Assembly (NCBI RefSeq): GCF_900168005.1
Contig: NZ_FUYP01000016.1
Coordinates: forward strand, 24,241-88,240
Length of the DNA: 64,000 nt
Origin: Sphingopyxis flava
GTDB taxonomy: Bacteria; Pseudomonadota; Alphaproteobacteria; Sphingomonadales; Sphingomonadaceae
Reading direction: 5' to 3'
A program made the position numbers and the translations under genes. Below the pieces are notes generated by a model. The model did no database searches. It was given only the letters and a program-made list of their open reading frames with translations, and was not told where the DNA came from. Shown in pieces: positions 17,201-26,939 of the stretch (the stretch's first letter is position 1; each line of letters starts with the position of its first letter).

Positions 17201-17884
17201 ATGGCAACGATTTATCCCGACGAGGCAGGCGCTGTAGCGTTCGAAACCCTCTCTGGCACGGCAGCCGAGGTGCGCAAGAAGCTCGGGTCAGCAGGCGACG
17301 ATCAAGTCGTCGCTCTCGCGCTGGAGCATGGAACCCCGGAACTCCGGCACGCGCTCGCGCAGGCAGTCACTCTTATCACCCCGCTCATTCTCGCACGGCT
17401 CGCCCGCCGCGACCAGGAGACGCTCGACAAACTCGTCGACGCGCTGGTGCCGCAAGTGCCACCTCCCCAGCATCTTGTCGCGGAAGCGCGGATGAATGCC
17501 GAGGCGCGGACGGAGGTACTCAGGTCGGCCGAGTGGCTGACGGCCGCTCAGCTCTCCGAGCTCGCCGGTTTCAGCGGTCGAAATGCAAGCGCCCAGCCCA
17601 ATAAGTGGAAGCGCGAAGGGAAAATCTTCGCCGTCCGCCAAAAGGGCAACGACTATTATCCCGGGTTTGCACTCGATGCCGACGCGGGATACCGGCCGCT
17701 GAAGGCGCTCGCGCCCATCCTCAAGTGCTTTGGAAGCGATCTAGAGGATTGGGATATCGCGATCTGGTTCGCCTCGGTGAACAGCTTCCTGGGTAGCGTC
17801 CGACCGATGGACCTGCTCAAGGCTGATCCCGAGCGCGTGCTGGCAGCCGCGCAAGACGAGATCGACGGCATTCTGCATGGCTAG
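17201..17884 (+). CDS. antitoxin of RES system (large Xre/MbcA-like variant)
   Basis: A 227-residue protein immediately before and overlapping (8 bases) a RES-domain gene. The centre carries 'TAAQLSELAGFSGRNASAQP' followed by 'NKWKREGKIFAVRQKGNDYYP', an HTH-type reader. The C-terminus ends with 'PMDLLKADPERVLAAAQDEI', resembling the MbcA/ParS/Xre toxin-binding region where 'P..LL..dPe.vl.aA' is characteristic. The N-terminal 90 residues have no known match and make it longer than the 7.4-kb antitoxin. ATG 17201 is preferred over TTG 17189. Confidence 0.75.
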   Translation: MATIYPDEAGAVAFETLSGTAAEVRKKLGSAGDDQVVALALEHGTPELRHALAQAVTLITPLILARLARRDQETLDKLVDALVPQVPPPQHLVAEARMNAEARTEVLRSAEWLTAAQLSELAGFSGRNASAQPNKWKREGKIFAVRQKGNDYYPGFALDADAGYRPLKALAPILKCFGSDLEDWDIAIWFASVNSFLGSVRPMDLLKADPERVLAAAQDEIDGILHG

Positions 17885-18611
17885 GAAGGCGGACACCACC
17901 ACTGCTACGCCTAGTCTCGCTCCAACCACCCCCGCTCCGGTCACCCCGGCCGCGGGGGCTGCGGCAATCGTCATCCCCACGCCTCCGGTTAATTTGACGA
18001 AACTGATCCGGACGATCACCTGGCCGAAGACCCAGGTAATTCACCGCATCCATCAGGATCGGTTCCGGGGCGACGAGTTCAATCGGGGTCCGAACGGCAA
18101 TGCACGCTTCAGCCCTATTTGCGATGCCAAAGGAAATTCGATCCCGACCATCTATGGCGGTGAGACCTTCGATTGCGCGGCGATGGAATCCGTCTTTCAT
18201 GACGTACCCTTTGCGCCCGGGCTCAAGAGCCTCGCGAAGCGCAAGCTCAAAGGACACCATTATTCGCAACTGCTCTCGAGAACCGATCTCGTGCTTGTCG
18301 ACCTCAGCACGACTGCGTTGCGGAATCTCGGGATCAAGCGCGGCGAGCTGATCGAGACCGAAAAGGACATCTACCCCCAGACCCGCAAGTGGGCCGAGGC
18401 AATCCACGCGCAATGTCCCGAAGTGCAGGGCCTGTGCTGGGTATCGCGTCAGGACGACCGATCCTTGGCGATCGTGCTGTTCGGGGACCGGGTCGGGAAG
18501 ACGCCGCTATCTGGGCATGCACCTTCGGTCGACATCGTCGCCGACGATCCAACCTACGCGGACGTCATGACGCTGGCGACGCGAATTGGTGTGAAGGTAA
18601 CCGGCAAGTAG
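17877..18611 (+). CDS. RES-domain toxin, second locus
   Basis: A 244-residue protein with a Pro/Thr/Ala-rich N-terminal extension (residues 8-40) and then a RES fold: 'VIHRIHQDRFRGDEFN' with the conserved early Arg, 'IPTIYGGETFDCAAMESVFHD' with Tyr and Glu, and 'GLCWVSRQDDRSLAIVLFGD' with the conserved Ser. It belongs to a more distant RES branch than the 7.8-kb toxin. The eight-base overlap with the antitoxin indicates translational coupling. Its island location with IS debris and flanking repeats points to horizontal acquisition. Confidence 0.82.
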   Translation: MARKADTTTATPSLAPTTPAPVTPAAGAAAIVIPTPPVNLTKLIRTITWPKTQVIHRIHQDRFRGDEFNRGPNGNARFSPICDAKGNSIPTIYGGETFDCAAMESVFHDVPFAPGLKSLAKRKLKGHHYSQLLSRTDLVLVDLSTTALRNLGIKRGELIETEKDIYPQTRKWAEAIHAQCPEVQGLCWVSRQDDRSLAIVLFGDRVGKTPLSGHAPSVDIVADDPTYADVMTLATRIGVKVTGK

Positions 18612-18727
18612 CGTGCGTCAGGCGCCAACTGCTTGGTTGGCCGGCCCATCCGCCTCCGAGGCAATCGCACGCAGCTGAGTTTCGAACTTTTCACCGAGGT
18701 TAGCCACCCGAAATCAGATAGCGATCG

Positions 18728-19012
18728 TTGACGACAACCGCTGCCCTTGGCCTCAGCGAGGCGCAGCTTCTCGACGCCGACATCGTCGGATCGGACGGCA
18801 GGGAAGTCGGCGAGGTGGCACAGGTCCTGCGCGACGCATCGGGCATGGTCGAGCGACTTTTGGTCGAGCTTGAAGGACCAGGAGACCGATATGTCCATGT
18901 CCCCATCCTCGGCCTTACTCCGGTCGTGCGGGGGACGGACACCGATCTTCAGACGACCATGACCAAGGCAAGGCTGGACGCGCTGCCCGAGGTCAAGCTA
19001 CCGGCCCCCTAA
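18728..19012 (+). pseudogene. truncated duplicate of the PRC-barrel gene
   Basis: The frame encodes the same PRC-barrel domain as the 16.2-kb lipoprotein (nearly identical from 'LGLSEAQLLDADIVG' to the C-terminal 'PEVKLPAP') but lacks the signal peptide and lipobox. The only available start is a TTG without a clear ribosome-binding site. It is probably non-functional, left by the event that placed the toxin-antitoxin pair here. Confidence 0.7.
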
Positions 19013-19027
19013 TGAGTCGGCGAATGG
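18741..19027 (+). repeat. direct repeat, copy 2
   Basis: Second copy of the 287-base segment at 16362-16648, about 97 percent identical by eye. The 5' boundary falls inside the coding region and the 3' boundary just after the stop codon and 'GTCGGCGAATG'. Confidence 0.9.
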
Positions 19028-19142
19028 CTGGACAGCCGGAGCCGCCCAGATGTTTTCAAGGGCGTCCGATCGACGGTCCCGCGCCGCGCGACGTCAAGAC
19101 TCGGGGGCTCCCCAGCTTACCCACTATTAACCGGATCGGAGG

Positions 19143-20366
19143 ATGATCGGCGCCATGGACAGATCGGCCCCCACGCCACCGATCGCGACCACGTTTCGCC
19201 AGCGCGTTTTCGCGGACGCAGCCCTGCTGCCATTGCCGGTCTACCGCGATTTCATCGAGATGCTCTACAGCATGCGCTTGCCGATTTTCGGACTGGGCGC
19301 CGTTTTTGTTGGCATCTCGATCCTTGTCGGCCTCCACCTGGACAGCCCCTTTCTTTATCTGCTCGCTGCAGCAGGCGCGCTCACGACGATCGCAAGGCTT
19401 GCCACCATCGCCGCCTTCCACCGCGCAGGGCCCATCCCCGGCTTTGAGGAGCTCAGGCGCTGGGAGCGCCGCTATGCTGCGGGCAATTTGACGTCGGCAG
19501 CGTTGCTCGCTCTCATCAACATTGCAGCCATGAGGGGCCATGATCCGATGGTTCATCTCCTCACCGTAAGCCTCGTCTTCGGCTTTGGCGCGGGCATCGT
19601 CGCACGCACCTCGGTGAGGCCCGTCACCTGCGCCGCGGGCCTGCTCGTCGCCGCCCTTCCCACCGCAACCAGTCTTGCATTCCATGCAGCCGAGCCGACG
19701 AGCGATCCACTGCACGGCGAGATGTTCCTCGCCGAAGCCTTCATCATCGCCGCGATCGCCGTCCTCAGCCTCCAGACGGTTTTCCACCTCTATCGCTCCG
19801 CCGTCGCGCACCACACGGCGCGCCACGACATGGCGAAGCTTGCACGAACCGACGCACTCACGGGTCTTTCGAACCGGCTCCGCCTGCGCGAGCAGTTTCA
19901 GGAGCGCGCCGTTGCCGCAGTGCGCGCCAAAAGCCTCATCGCGCTTCATTATCTCGATCTCGACGGCTTCAAGGCGGTCAATGATCTACATGGTCACCCG
20001 GCCGGCGACAAACTTCTAAAGCAAGTCGCGCGGCGCCTCGAAGCGATGGTGCGCGCAGGCGATGTCGTTGCGCGCCTTGGCGGTGACGAGTTCATCGTGC
20101 TGCAGACTGGGATCAGCGAGGAGAGCGAGGCCGAAATGCTCGCGCGCCGGATCATCCGCGAGCTCAGCCGGCCCTATATCATAGACGAGCTGCCCTTGTC
20201 GGTTTCGGTGAGCATCGGGATCGCGTCAGCGCCGAAGCTCGGGCTGGAACTCGAGCGGCTTCTCGCCTGCGCGGATGCAGCGCTCTACCGCGCGAAAGCG
20301 GGCGGCAAGGCCCGGGCGCTCTTCTGCCTCGAAGCCGACGCCGCCGAGGCCGAACTCGCCGCCTGA
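19143..20366 (+). CDS. membrane diguanylate cyclase (GGDEF)
   Basis: Synthesises cyclic-di-GMP from GTP. 407 residues: about six N-terminal membrane segments (residues 45-215) followed by a complete GGDEF domain with the active-site GGDEF at residues 313-317. An inhibitory I-site RxxD (Arg304-Asp307, 'RAGD') lies the canonical distance upstream, so product inhibition is expected. No PAS or other sensor domain is present beyond the membrane part (MASE-like, unassigned). Two in-frame ATGs (19143 and 19155) are possible. It is convergent with the dual GGDEF-EAL gene. Confidence 0.92.
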   Translation: MIGAMDRSAPTPPIATTFRQRVFADAALLPLPVYRDFIEMLYSMRLPIFGLGAVFVGISILVGLHLDSPFLYLLAAAGALTTIARLATIAAFHRAGPIPGFEELRRWERRYAAGNLTSAALLALINIAAMRGHDPMVHLLTVSLVFGFGAGIVARTSVRPVTCAAGLLVAALPTATSLAFHAAEPTSDPLHGEMFLAEAFIIAAIAVLSLQTVFHLYRSAVAHHTARHDMAKLARTDALTGLSNRLRLREQFQERAVAAVRAKSLIALHYLDLDGFKAVNDLHGHPAGDKLLKQVARRLEAMVRAGDVVARLGGDEFIVLQTGISEESEAEMLARRIIRELSRPYIIDELPLSVSVSIGIASAPKLGLELERLLACADAALYRAKAGGKARALFCLEADAAEAELAA

Positions 20367-20430
20367 AGACGCTTCGCTATCGCGAGCGCGGGCACCGAGC
20401 CCGTCGCCCCCCTGATAAGCGAGGGCCCCT

Positions 20431-23205
20431 TCACTGCCCGCTGCCACCCTGGCGGCCGACCGGCTCGCCTTCCGCCGCGCGCGACCAGGCCGGGGGACGC
20501 TGCGACCAGCGCTTCAGCCAGCCGGGCACGCGCTCGATCCCGATCGCGCGGCTGACGAGATAGCCTTGTCCGATGTCGCAGCCAAGCTCGCGCAAACGGC
20601 TAAGCTGCCTCTCATTCTCGACGCCTTCGGCAACCGTTGCGATCTTCATGCGACGCGCGATGTCGATCACGCCGTGGACGATCGCGAAATCGGCGCTCTC
20701 TTCGGTGTCGAGCCGCGAGATGAACGACCGGTCGATCTTGAGGACGTGCACGGGAAACTGCTGCAAATGGGTCAGCGAAGCGTATCCGGTGCCGAAGTCG
20801 TCGAGCGCGATCGAAACGCCTTCGGCAGCAAGCGTCTGCAGCGCCCGCTCGACATTGGACGCAAGATGGTCGACGAAGACGCTCTCGGTCACCTCGAGTT
20901 CGAGAAGCGTGGGCGGCAATCCTTGCTTGTGGAACTTGGTCAATATCCGGTCTGCGAAACCATCGCGGCGAAAGTCGGCCAGCGAACCGTTGATCGCGAT
21001 ACGCCCGAACATGATGCCTTTCTCGGTCAATCTCTCCATATCGGCAAGGACATGGTCGATCATCCGGTCGGTGAGTGCGGTCGCGAGCAGCGTGTCCTCA
21101 AAAGCTGCGCGAATGGCACCGGGGGGCTGGAGTCCCCGCCGGTGGTGATGCCAGCGAAGCAGCGCCTCGAACCCGACGATTTCGCCCGTCACCAGGTCTG
21201 CCTTGGCTTGGTAAAAGGGAATGATCCGGTCGTCGCTCAGCGCACTTCGTGCTTCGCGCAACATCGACTTGCGGCTTTCAGCTGCCTCGCGCATGTCCGG
21301 ACGAAACGCGCGAATGCCCCCTGCCCCGTCAGATTTGGCGGCATAAAGAGCAAGGTCGGCGCTCTTCAAAAGAGCCTCAGCGTCCTGCCCATCGGCGGGC
21401 CAGATGGCGGCGCCGGCGCTGATGCTCACCTCGACGGCGCCTTCGTCGATCGTCAGGTCGTCGCCCACGCCGCTTAAGATCGCCTCGGTTGCCGGTACGA
21501 GCGGCTCATCGCGGCCAAGGCCGGTCATGATCACGGCGAACTCGTCCCCTCCGAGCCGTGCGACCGTGGCGTCGGGGGGAAGGTTCGCCTGGAGCCGCTC
21601 GGCCACGGTCCGAAGCAGCTGATCACCCGCTGCATGCCCCAGGCTGTCGTTGAGGAGCTTGAATCCGTCGACATCGATGACGATCACCCCGACGCAATTC
21701 GCGGCGGTGGTTGCCGAAGCCAGCGCGGCTTCGAGCACCTCGCCGAAGAGCTTGCGGTTGGGAAGGCCCGTCAAAGGATCATGGTTCGCGGCCCAGCGCA
21801 ATTCCCGTTCAGCCCTTCGCGCATCGGTGACATCGAGCAGCGCGCCAATCGAGCGCACCGCCTCGCCGCCCTCACCGCGCACGACATAGCCGCGCGAAAA
21901 GAGATTGATATATTCGCCCGATGCCGCGCGGAACCGATATTCATGGCTCCAGCTGTCCTGGCGATTGGTGCGAATGCGGTCATAGGTTGCATTGACGTGA
22001 GCAAGATCCTCAGGATGGATGCGTTCCTTCCACCATTTTAGAGACGTGCCTCTCGCCGCTTCGGGATAACCGAGGATCTGTTCAGCGCCATTGCCCCACT
22101 CGATCCGGCCCGTGACGTGCGACATGTCCCAGATCACATCATTCGTTGCGCGCGAGGCAAGGCGGTAGAGCTCCTCGCTCTCGCGCAGGGCGAGCTCGGC
22201 CGTCACCTGATCGTGGATATCCTCAAGCGTCCCGTACCAGCTGATGATCCGCCCATCTTCGTCGCGGCGCGGATGTGCGCGGGCACGGCACCAGCGGAAG
22301 CTGCCGTCCGAATGGCGCACGCGGTAGCGCACGTCGGCAACGGCATTCTCCTCGGACGTGAGCGCCTCCGTCCAATGACTGAGAACGCCCGGCCGATCGT
22401 CGGGATGCACAGCTTCAGTCCAGCCCCAGCCGAGCGCGGCCTTCGGTGAAACGCCCGTGAGTTCACTCCAGCGCGGCCCTACTTCGACGATCCGGCCCTC
22501 AGGATCACTGATCCAGGGTATCTGAGGGTTGAGCTCGACCGAATAGCGATAATGTTCCTCGCTGCGCTGGAGCGCCTCGATGAGCGCGGCCATCTCGGAG
22601 CGTGAGCGCAGCGATTCAAAGACGGCCGAGCGCGTGGTCGCGATCGTCCGCAGGATCACGATCGCGCCAAGCAGGAAGGTCAGCCCCATGCCCGTGAAGT
22701 ACAAGTCGCGGGTGAAAAAGAGCCCGATGGTCACTGGCATTGCGCCGAACAGGAGGACGAGACGAGCGGCGGCAGGCAGCGCCTGGAGGCAATAACAGCA
22801 GCTGATCGACCCGACGAAGATGAAAAGCGCTATCGCTGGGGTGTGGAACGGATCGGCGGCAAGGAAGAGATAAAGGCCCCAGCCGCCGAACAGGAAACTG
22901 AAGGCGCCCGCGCGGATGATCGTCCAACGCAGATAGCCTCGCATCTCATCGTCATCGACCGTGCGCCCGCGCCGCATGTACCAGGCGGCGCCGCGCGATG
23001 CGACGATCGCGACTAGCAGGAGGGGCGCAACGAGGCTGATGGCCAAGGGGCCTTTGACCGGGGTGACGAGCGCAAGAAACAGCACGTTGAGGAACATGAG
23101 CGCGTACATCAGAGGAATCTGACGCACGAGGCTCGCATATTGCTCGCGCACGACGGCATCCGATTGGGCGGGCGCTGAGCCGTCGGCAACGGGGGATATT
23201 GGCAT
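20431..23205 (-). CDS. membrane PAS-PAS-GGDEF-EAL cyclic-di-GMP protein
   Basis: A 924-residue regulator. Order: several N-terminal membrane segments (about 30-200), PAS domain 1 ('YRYSVELNPQIPWISDPEGR', 'PDDRPGVLSHW'), PAS domain 2 with PAC ('WEWGNGAEQILGYPEA'-like, 'HEYRFRAASGEYINLFSRG'), GGDEF (GGDEF at 552-556) and EAL (EALLRW at 680-685; later 'DDFGTGYASL' and 'KIDRSFI'). Both catalytic signatures are intact, though no canonical I-site precedes the GGDEF. The net activity (synthesis or hydrolysis) cannot be told from sequence. Confidence 0.92.
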   Translation of the reverse strand: MPISPVADGSAPAQSDAVVREQYASLVRQIPLMYALMFLNVLFLALVTPVKGPLAISLVAPLLLVAIVASRGAAWYMRRGRTVDDDEMRGYLRWTIIRAGAFSFLFGGWGLYLFLAADPFHTPAIALFIFVGSISCCYCLQALPAAARLVLLFGAMPVTIGLFFTRDLYFTGMGLTFLLGAIVILRTIATTRSAVFESLRSRSEMAALIEALQRSEEHYRYSVELNPQIPWISDPEGRIVEVGPRWSELTGVSPKAALGWGWTEAVHPDDRPGVLSHWTEALTSEENAVADVRYRVRHSDGSFRWCRARAHPRRDEDGRIISWYGTLEDIHDQVTAELALRESEELYRLASRATNDVIWDMSHVTGRIEWGNGAEQILGYPEAARGTSLKWWKERIHPEDLAHVNATYDRIRTNRQDSWSHEYRFRAASGEYINLFSRGYVVRGEGGEAVRSIGALLDVTDARRAERELRWAANHDPLTGLPNRKLFGEVLEAALASATTAANCVGVIVIDVDGFKLLNDSLGHAAGDQLLRTVAERLQANLPPDATVARLGGDEFAVIMTGLGRDEPLVPATEAILSGVGDDLTIDEGAVEVSISAGAAIWPADGQDAEALLKSADLALYAAKSDGAGGIRAFRPDMREAAESRKSMLREARSALSDDRIIPFYQAKADLVTGEIVGFEALLRWHHHRRGLQPPGAIRAAFEDTLLATALTDRMIDHVLADMERLTEKGIMFGRIAINGSLADFRRDGFADRILTKFHKQGLPPTLLELEVTESVFVDHLASNVERALQTLAAEGVSIALDDFGTGYASLTHLQQFPVHVLKIDRSFISRLDTEESADFAIVHGVIDIARRMKIATVAEGVENERQLSRLRELGCDIGQGYLVSRAIGIERVPGWLKRWSQRPPAWSRAAEGEPVGRQGGSGQ

Positions 23206-23639
23206 TGCTGTTCTGCTACTTCCTCACCCTGGCGATATTCGTCCCTCCTTAACGACCGGTTTAACCCTCAGTTGATTAAGCTGCCCCGTTAAACGCATCG
23301 TCCGAATCGCTTCTCGTGCCACCCTCCCATTGTGCAGCAAGCATTGCCTTGCCGCCAGCATGGACCACCCGTTCGCAAAGCCGATTTAACCTGCTCAATT
23401 GCCGCCGGAATCCCGCTCCGTCATGGCGCCCCGTCTCCGCCGCGGGCGGGATAGACCGCCCTGAAGCCGGCATGCGGGTCGCAAGGATGCATGCTCATGG
23501 CCAAAAGCCGCGGATCTCCAAAATTTTGGCCGAACCCAAGCGGGAGCGCCCGGGGCGGAGGAAGCGGTTGGGTCATGTTTCTTCGTGACAATTGATCCTC
23601 AATGTCTTGCGCGGACTATTCTTCGTGGCGTCTCCGGCT
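23206..23639. other. intergenic region without recognised gene
   Basis: This 434-base gap lies between the start of the PAS-GGDEF-EAL gene and the end of dnaE2. Short open frames here lack family resemblance and good start signals. It presumably holds the promoter of the leftward GGDEF-EAL gene (AT-richer stretch near 23250-23300) and the 3' end region of dnaE2. Confidence 0.4.
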
Positions 23640-26600
23640 TCACCGAAAGTCATGGCTGCGCACCCGCAGAAGCTCTTCATCCTCTCCGCTGAATGGCCGC
23701 GAGGCCAAGGTCCGCCCGCGCGGCGTCCAACCCGCCGGGGTGCGCGGATCGGGCCCGCCGCCGCCCCGCGCCCCATCGCCGGGGCCCGGCGCCACGGCAA
23801 AATCCATCTGCGCAATCGAGCGCAGCATTGCGTCGTGATCGATGATGCGCTCGCAGATGATATGGATGATCTCGCCTTCCTTCTGAAGCCGCCCGCGCAT
23901 CGCGATCATCGAGGCCGCCATGATTGGTCGGCGGTAGGTCTCGAATTTGTCAGGCCAGAGAATGCCGTTCGCAATGCCGGTCTCGTCCTCGATCGTGACG
24001 AACAACACGCCCTTCGCCGAGCCCGGGCGCTGACGCACGAGAATGACACCGGCGACCTCGACATTGCGCCCATCGCGGATCGCGGCGAGATCGGCACAGC
24101 GCACGATCTTCATGGCATCAAGCTCGGCGCGCAGGAAGCTTAGCGGATGCGCGCGCAGCGAGAGCTGGGTAGTGCGATAATCTTCAACGGTCTCGCGGCC
24201 CGTCGTCATCGGCCGCAGCGCCACATCGGGTTCAGGCCCCTCGGGCGAGAAGGCCGCCTCGCGCGCATCGGCTGCCGCGAATAACGGAAGCGGCGCCTCC
24301 CCAAGCCCCCTCACCTTCCAGAGCCCCTGGCGCCGGTCCTCGCTGAGACAGGAAAAGGCGTCGGCCTCGGCGAGCCGCTCGATCGCGGCGCGCGGCACCT
24401 GCGCGCGGCGCCATAGATCCTCGACACTCTCATACATCGCGGCGCCGCGCGCCGCCGCGATGGCGGCGCCATGGATATTGGCAAGCCCGCGCACCTGGCG
24501 AAAGCCCAGGCGCACCGCAAGGGTGCGCCCCCCGCTCGCCTCGAGCGTGCAATCCCTGTGGCTGTGATTGATCGAGACCGGACGAACCTCGACCCCGTGC
24601 TTGCGCGCGTCGGCGACGATTTGCGCGGGCGCATAAAAGCCCATCGGCTGGGCGTTAAGCAGCGCTGCGCAAAAGACGTCGGGATGATGATGCTTCATCC
24701 AGCAGGAGGCATAGGCGATCTTCGCGAAGCTCGCCGCATGGCTTTCGGGAAAGCCGTAGGAGCCGAACCCCTCGATCTGCTTGAAGGTGCGCTCGGCAAA
24801 GTCGCGCGGATACCCACGCGCGATCATGCCGCCAACGAGCTTGTCGAAGAAATGCGAGACGCCGCCCGTGAGCTTGAAGGTCGCCATCGCGCGGCGAAGC
24901 TCGTCGGCCTCGGCGGGGGTGAAACCCGCGCCGACGATCGCGACCTTCATCGCCTGCTCCTGGAAAAGCGGAACGCCGAGCGTCTTCTCGAGCACGGCGC
25001 GAAGCTCGGCCCTGGGATATTCGGGCTTTTCCTTGCCCTCGCGGCGGCGAAGATAGGGATGGACCATGTCGCCCTGGATCGGCCCCGGACGCACGATCGC
25101 GACCTCGATCACGAGATCGTAAAAACATCTGGGCTTGATCCGGGGCAGCATCGACATTTGCGCGCGGCTTTCGATCTGGAAGACCCCCAATGTGTCGGCC
25201 CGCTGGATCATCGCATAGACATCAGGGTCATCGTCCTGAAGATCGGCCATACCGACCGCGATGCCCTTATGCTCGGCGAGCAGGTTGAAGGCGCGGTTCA
25301 TGCAGCCGAGCATGCCGAGCCCCAGGATGTCGACCTTCATGAACTTGAGGACGTCGATATCGTCCTTGTCCCATTCGATGATCTGCCGCGCGTCCATGCG
25401 CGCAGGCTCGATCGGCACGAGATCGTCGAGCCGTTCCTCGGTGAGCACGAAGCCGCCGGGGTGCTGCGAGAGGTGGCGGGGCGTGCCAATGAGCTGGCGC
25501 GCAAGCTCGAGCGTCAGGCGGAGGCGATAATCCTTCGGGTTGAGGTTGAGGCTTGCGATCTGTTCGTCGGTCATGCCGTCTTCCGACCAGCCCCAGACGA
25601 GGCCGGTGAGCATCTTGGTGAGGTCGCGCGGCAGACCGAGCGCTTTGCCGACCTCGGCGACCGCGCCCTTCGTGCGATAACGGGTGACGACGGCGGTCAG
25701 GGCGGCGCGGTGCCGCCCATAGGTCTCGTAGATCCACTGGATGATTTCCTCGCGCCGCTCATGCTCGAAATCAACGTCGATATCGGGCGGCTCCTTGCGC
25801 TCGCCCGAGACGAACCGCTCGAAGAGAAGCTCGTGCTTGATCGGATCGATCGAGGTGATGCCAAGAAGAAAGCACACGCAGCTGTTCGCCGCCGAGCCGC
25901 GCCCCTGGCAGAGGATTCCGCGCCGCCGGCTCTCGGCAACGATCGCATGGACGGTGAGGAAATAGGGCGCATAGCCAAGCTCGCCAATGAGGGCGAGCTC
26001 ATGGTCGATCTGCGCGCGGTAGGCCGCGGGCACGCCGTCCAGGAACATACGCGCGGCGGCATCCTCGGTGAGCGCGGCAAGCGCCTCCTGAGCGCTGCGC
26101 CCTTCCATCACTTCTTCATAGGGATATTGGTAGCGGATTTCGCGAAGATCAAAGCGGCACGCCGCAGCGATATCGGCACTCGCAGCAATCGCGTCCGGGA
26201 AAAGCGCGAAGCGGCGCTCCATGTCCTGCGGCGATTTAAGCGCCCGGTCCATGAACCGCTCGCGCCGAAAACCGAGCGTGTCGATCACTTTCTTTTCGCG
26301 GATCGCGCTCATCACGTCCTGGAGCGGGCGGCGTTCGGGCGCATGATAGAGGATGTCGCCGGTCGCCACGCTGCGCACGCCGGCGCCGCGCGCAAGCGCA
26401 TCGAGCGCATCGAGCCGCGCGATGTCGCCGGGACGCCGCCGGAAGGCGAGCGAGAGATAGGTATCGCGCCCGAAGATGTCGCGAAGCGCGCCGAGATCAG
26501 CCCGGAGGCGCGGGTCCGGGGCGTCGGGAAGAAGGATCGCGACGAGACCCTCGGCAGAGGCTGCAACATCGTCCAACGTGAGGATGCAATGGCCCTTGCC

Positions 26601-26939
26601 GCCGCGCGCCTTGCCAAGGCTCAGGAGCCGCGTCAGCCGCGACCAGGCGGGCCGGTCCTTCGGATAAAGGAGAAGCGCGCGGCCATCGTCCAGATCGATC
26701 CGCGATCCCGCGATGAGGCGTACGCCCGTCGCCTCCTCGCCTATAAGGCCGCGCACCACGCCTGCGACGCTGCCGCGGTCCGCGAGCCCGAGCGCCTTGT
26801 GGCCTTGCTGCGCAGCGGCAGCGAACAATTCTTCTGGCGAGGAAGCGCCGCGCAGAAAAGAGAAGTGGCTCGTCACCTGCAGCTCGACATAGGTCGTCTT
26901 CGGCGCGCTTCGCGCCGCCGGATGGCCGATCCCGCTCAT
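23640..26939 (-). CDS. dnaE2: error-prone DNA polymerase DnaE2 (ImuC)
   Basis: Catalytic subunit of the ImuA-ImuB-DnaE2 translesion mutasome, a C-family polymerase of 1099 residues. It has an N-terminal PHP domain ('[15 protein letters not shown]', '[19 protein letters not shown]') and the polymerase active-site block '[14 protein letters not shown]' (Asp386, Asp388, Asp390 region). A third-carboxylate block '[10 protein letters not shown]', 'HPGGFVLT', and a C-terminal OB fold ('[19 protein letters not shown]') follow. The ATG overlaps the imuB stop (ATGA). Together with imuA-imuB it is driven from the SOS box at 29372. Confidence 0.96.
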   Translation of the reverse strand: MSGIGHPAARSAPKTTYVELQVTSHFSFLRGASSPEELFAAAAQQGHKALGLADRGSVAGVVRGLIGEEATGVRLIAGSRIDLDDGRALLLYPKDRPAWSRLTRLLSLGKARGGKGHCILTLDDVAASAEGLVAILLPDAPDPRLRADLGALRDIFGRDTYLSLAFRRRPGDIARLDALDALARGAGVRSVATGDILYHAPERRPLQDVMSAIREKKVIDTLGFRRERFMDRALKSPQDMERRFALFPDAIAASADIAAACRFDLREIRYQYPYEEVMEGRSAQEALAALTEDAAARMFLDGVPAAYRAQIDHELALIGELGYAPYFLTVHAIVAESRRRGILCQGRGSAANSCVCFLLGITSIDPIKHELLFERFVSGERKEPPDIDVDFEHERREEIIQWIYETYGRHRAALTAVVTRYRTKGAVAEVGKALGLPRDLTKMLTGLVWGWSEDGMTDEQIASLNLNPKDYRLRLTLELARQLIGTPRHLSQHPGGFVLTEERLDDLVPIEPARMDARQIIEWDKDDIDVLKFMKVDILGLGMLGCMNRAFNLLAEHKGIAVGMADLQDDDPDVYAMIQRADTLGVFQIESRAQMSMLPRIKPRCFYDLVIEVAIVRPGPIQGDMVHPYLRRREGKEKPEYPRAELRAVLEKTLGVPLFQEQAMKVAIVGAGFTPAEADELRRAMATFKLTGGVSHFFDKLVGGMIARGYPRDFAERTFKQIEGFGSYGFPESHAASFAKIAYASCWMKHHHPDVFCAALLNAQPMGFYAPAQIVADARKHGVEVRPVSINHSHRDCTLEASGGRTLAVRLGFRQVRGLANIHGAAIAAARGAAMYESVEDLWRRAQVPRAAIERLAEADAFSCLSEDRRQGLWKVRGLGEAPLPLFAAADAREAAFSPEGPEPDVALRPMTTGRETVEDYRTTQLSLRAHPLSFLRAELDAMKIVRCADLAAIRDGRNVEVAGVILVRQRPGSAKGVLFVTIEDETGIANGILWPDKFETYRRPIMAASMIAMRGRLQKEGEIIHIICERIIDHDAMLRSIAQMDFAVAPGPGDGARGGGGPDPRTPAGWTPRGRTLASRPFSGEDEELLRVRSHDFR

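Noticed and set aside
23316..23588. Short frames between the GGDEF-EAL gene and dnaE2
   Set aside because: No ribosome-binding site, no family, composition unlike genes.
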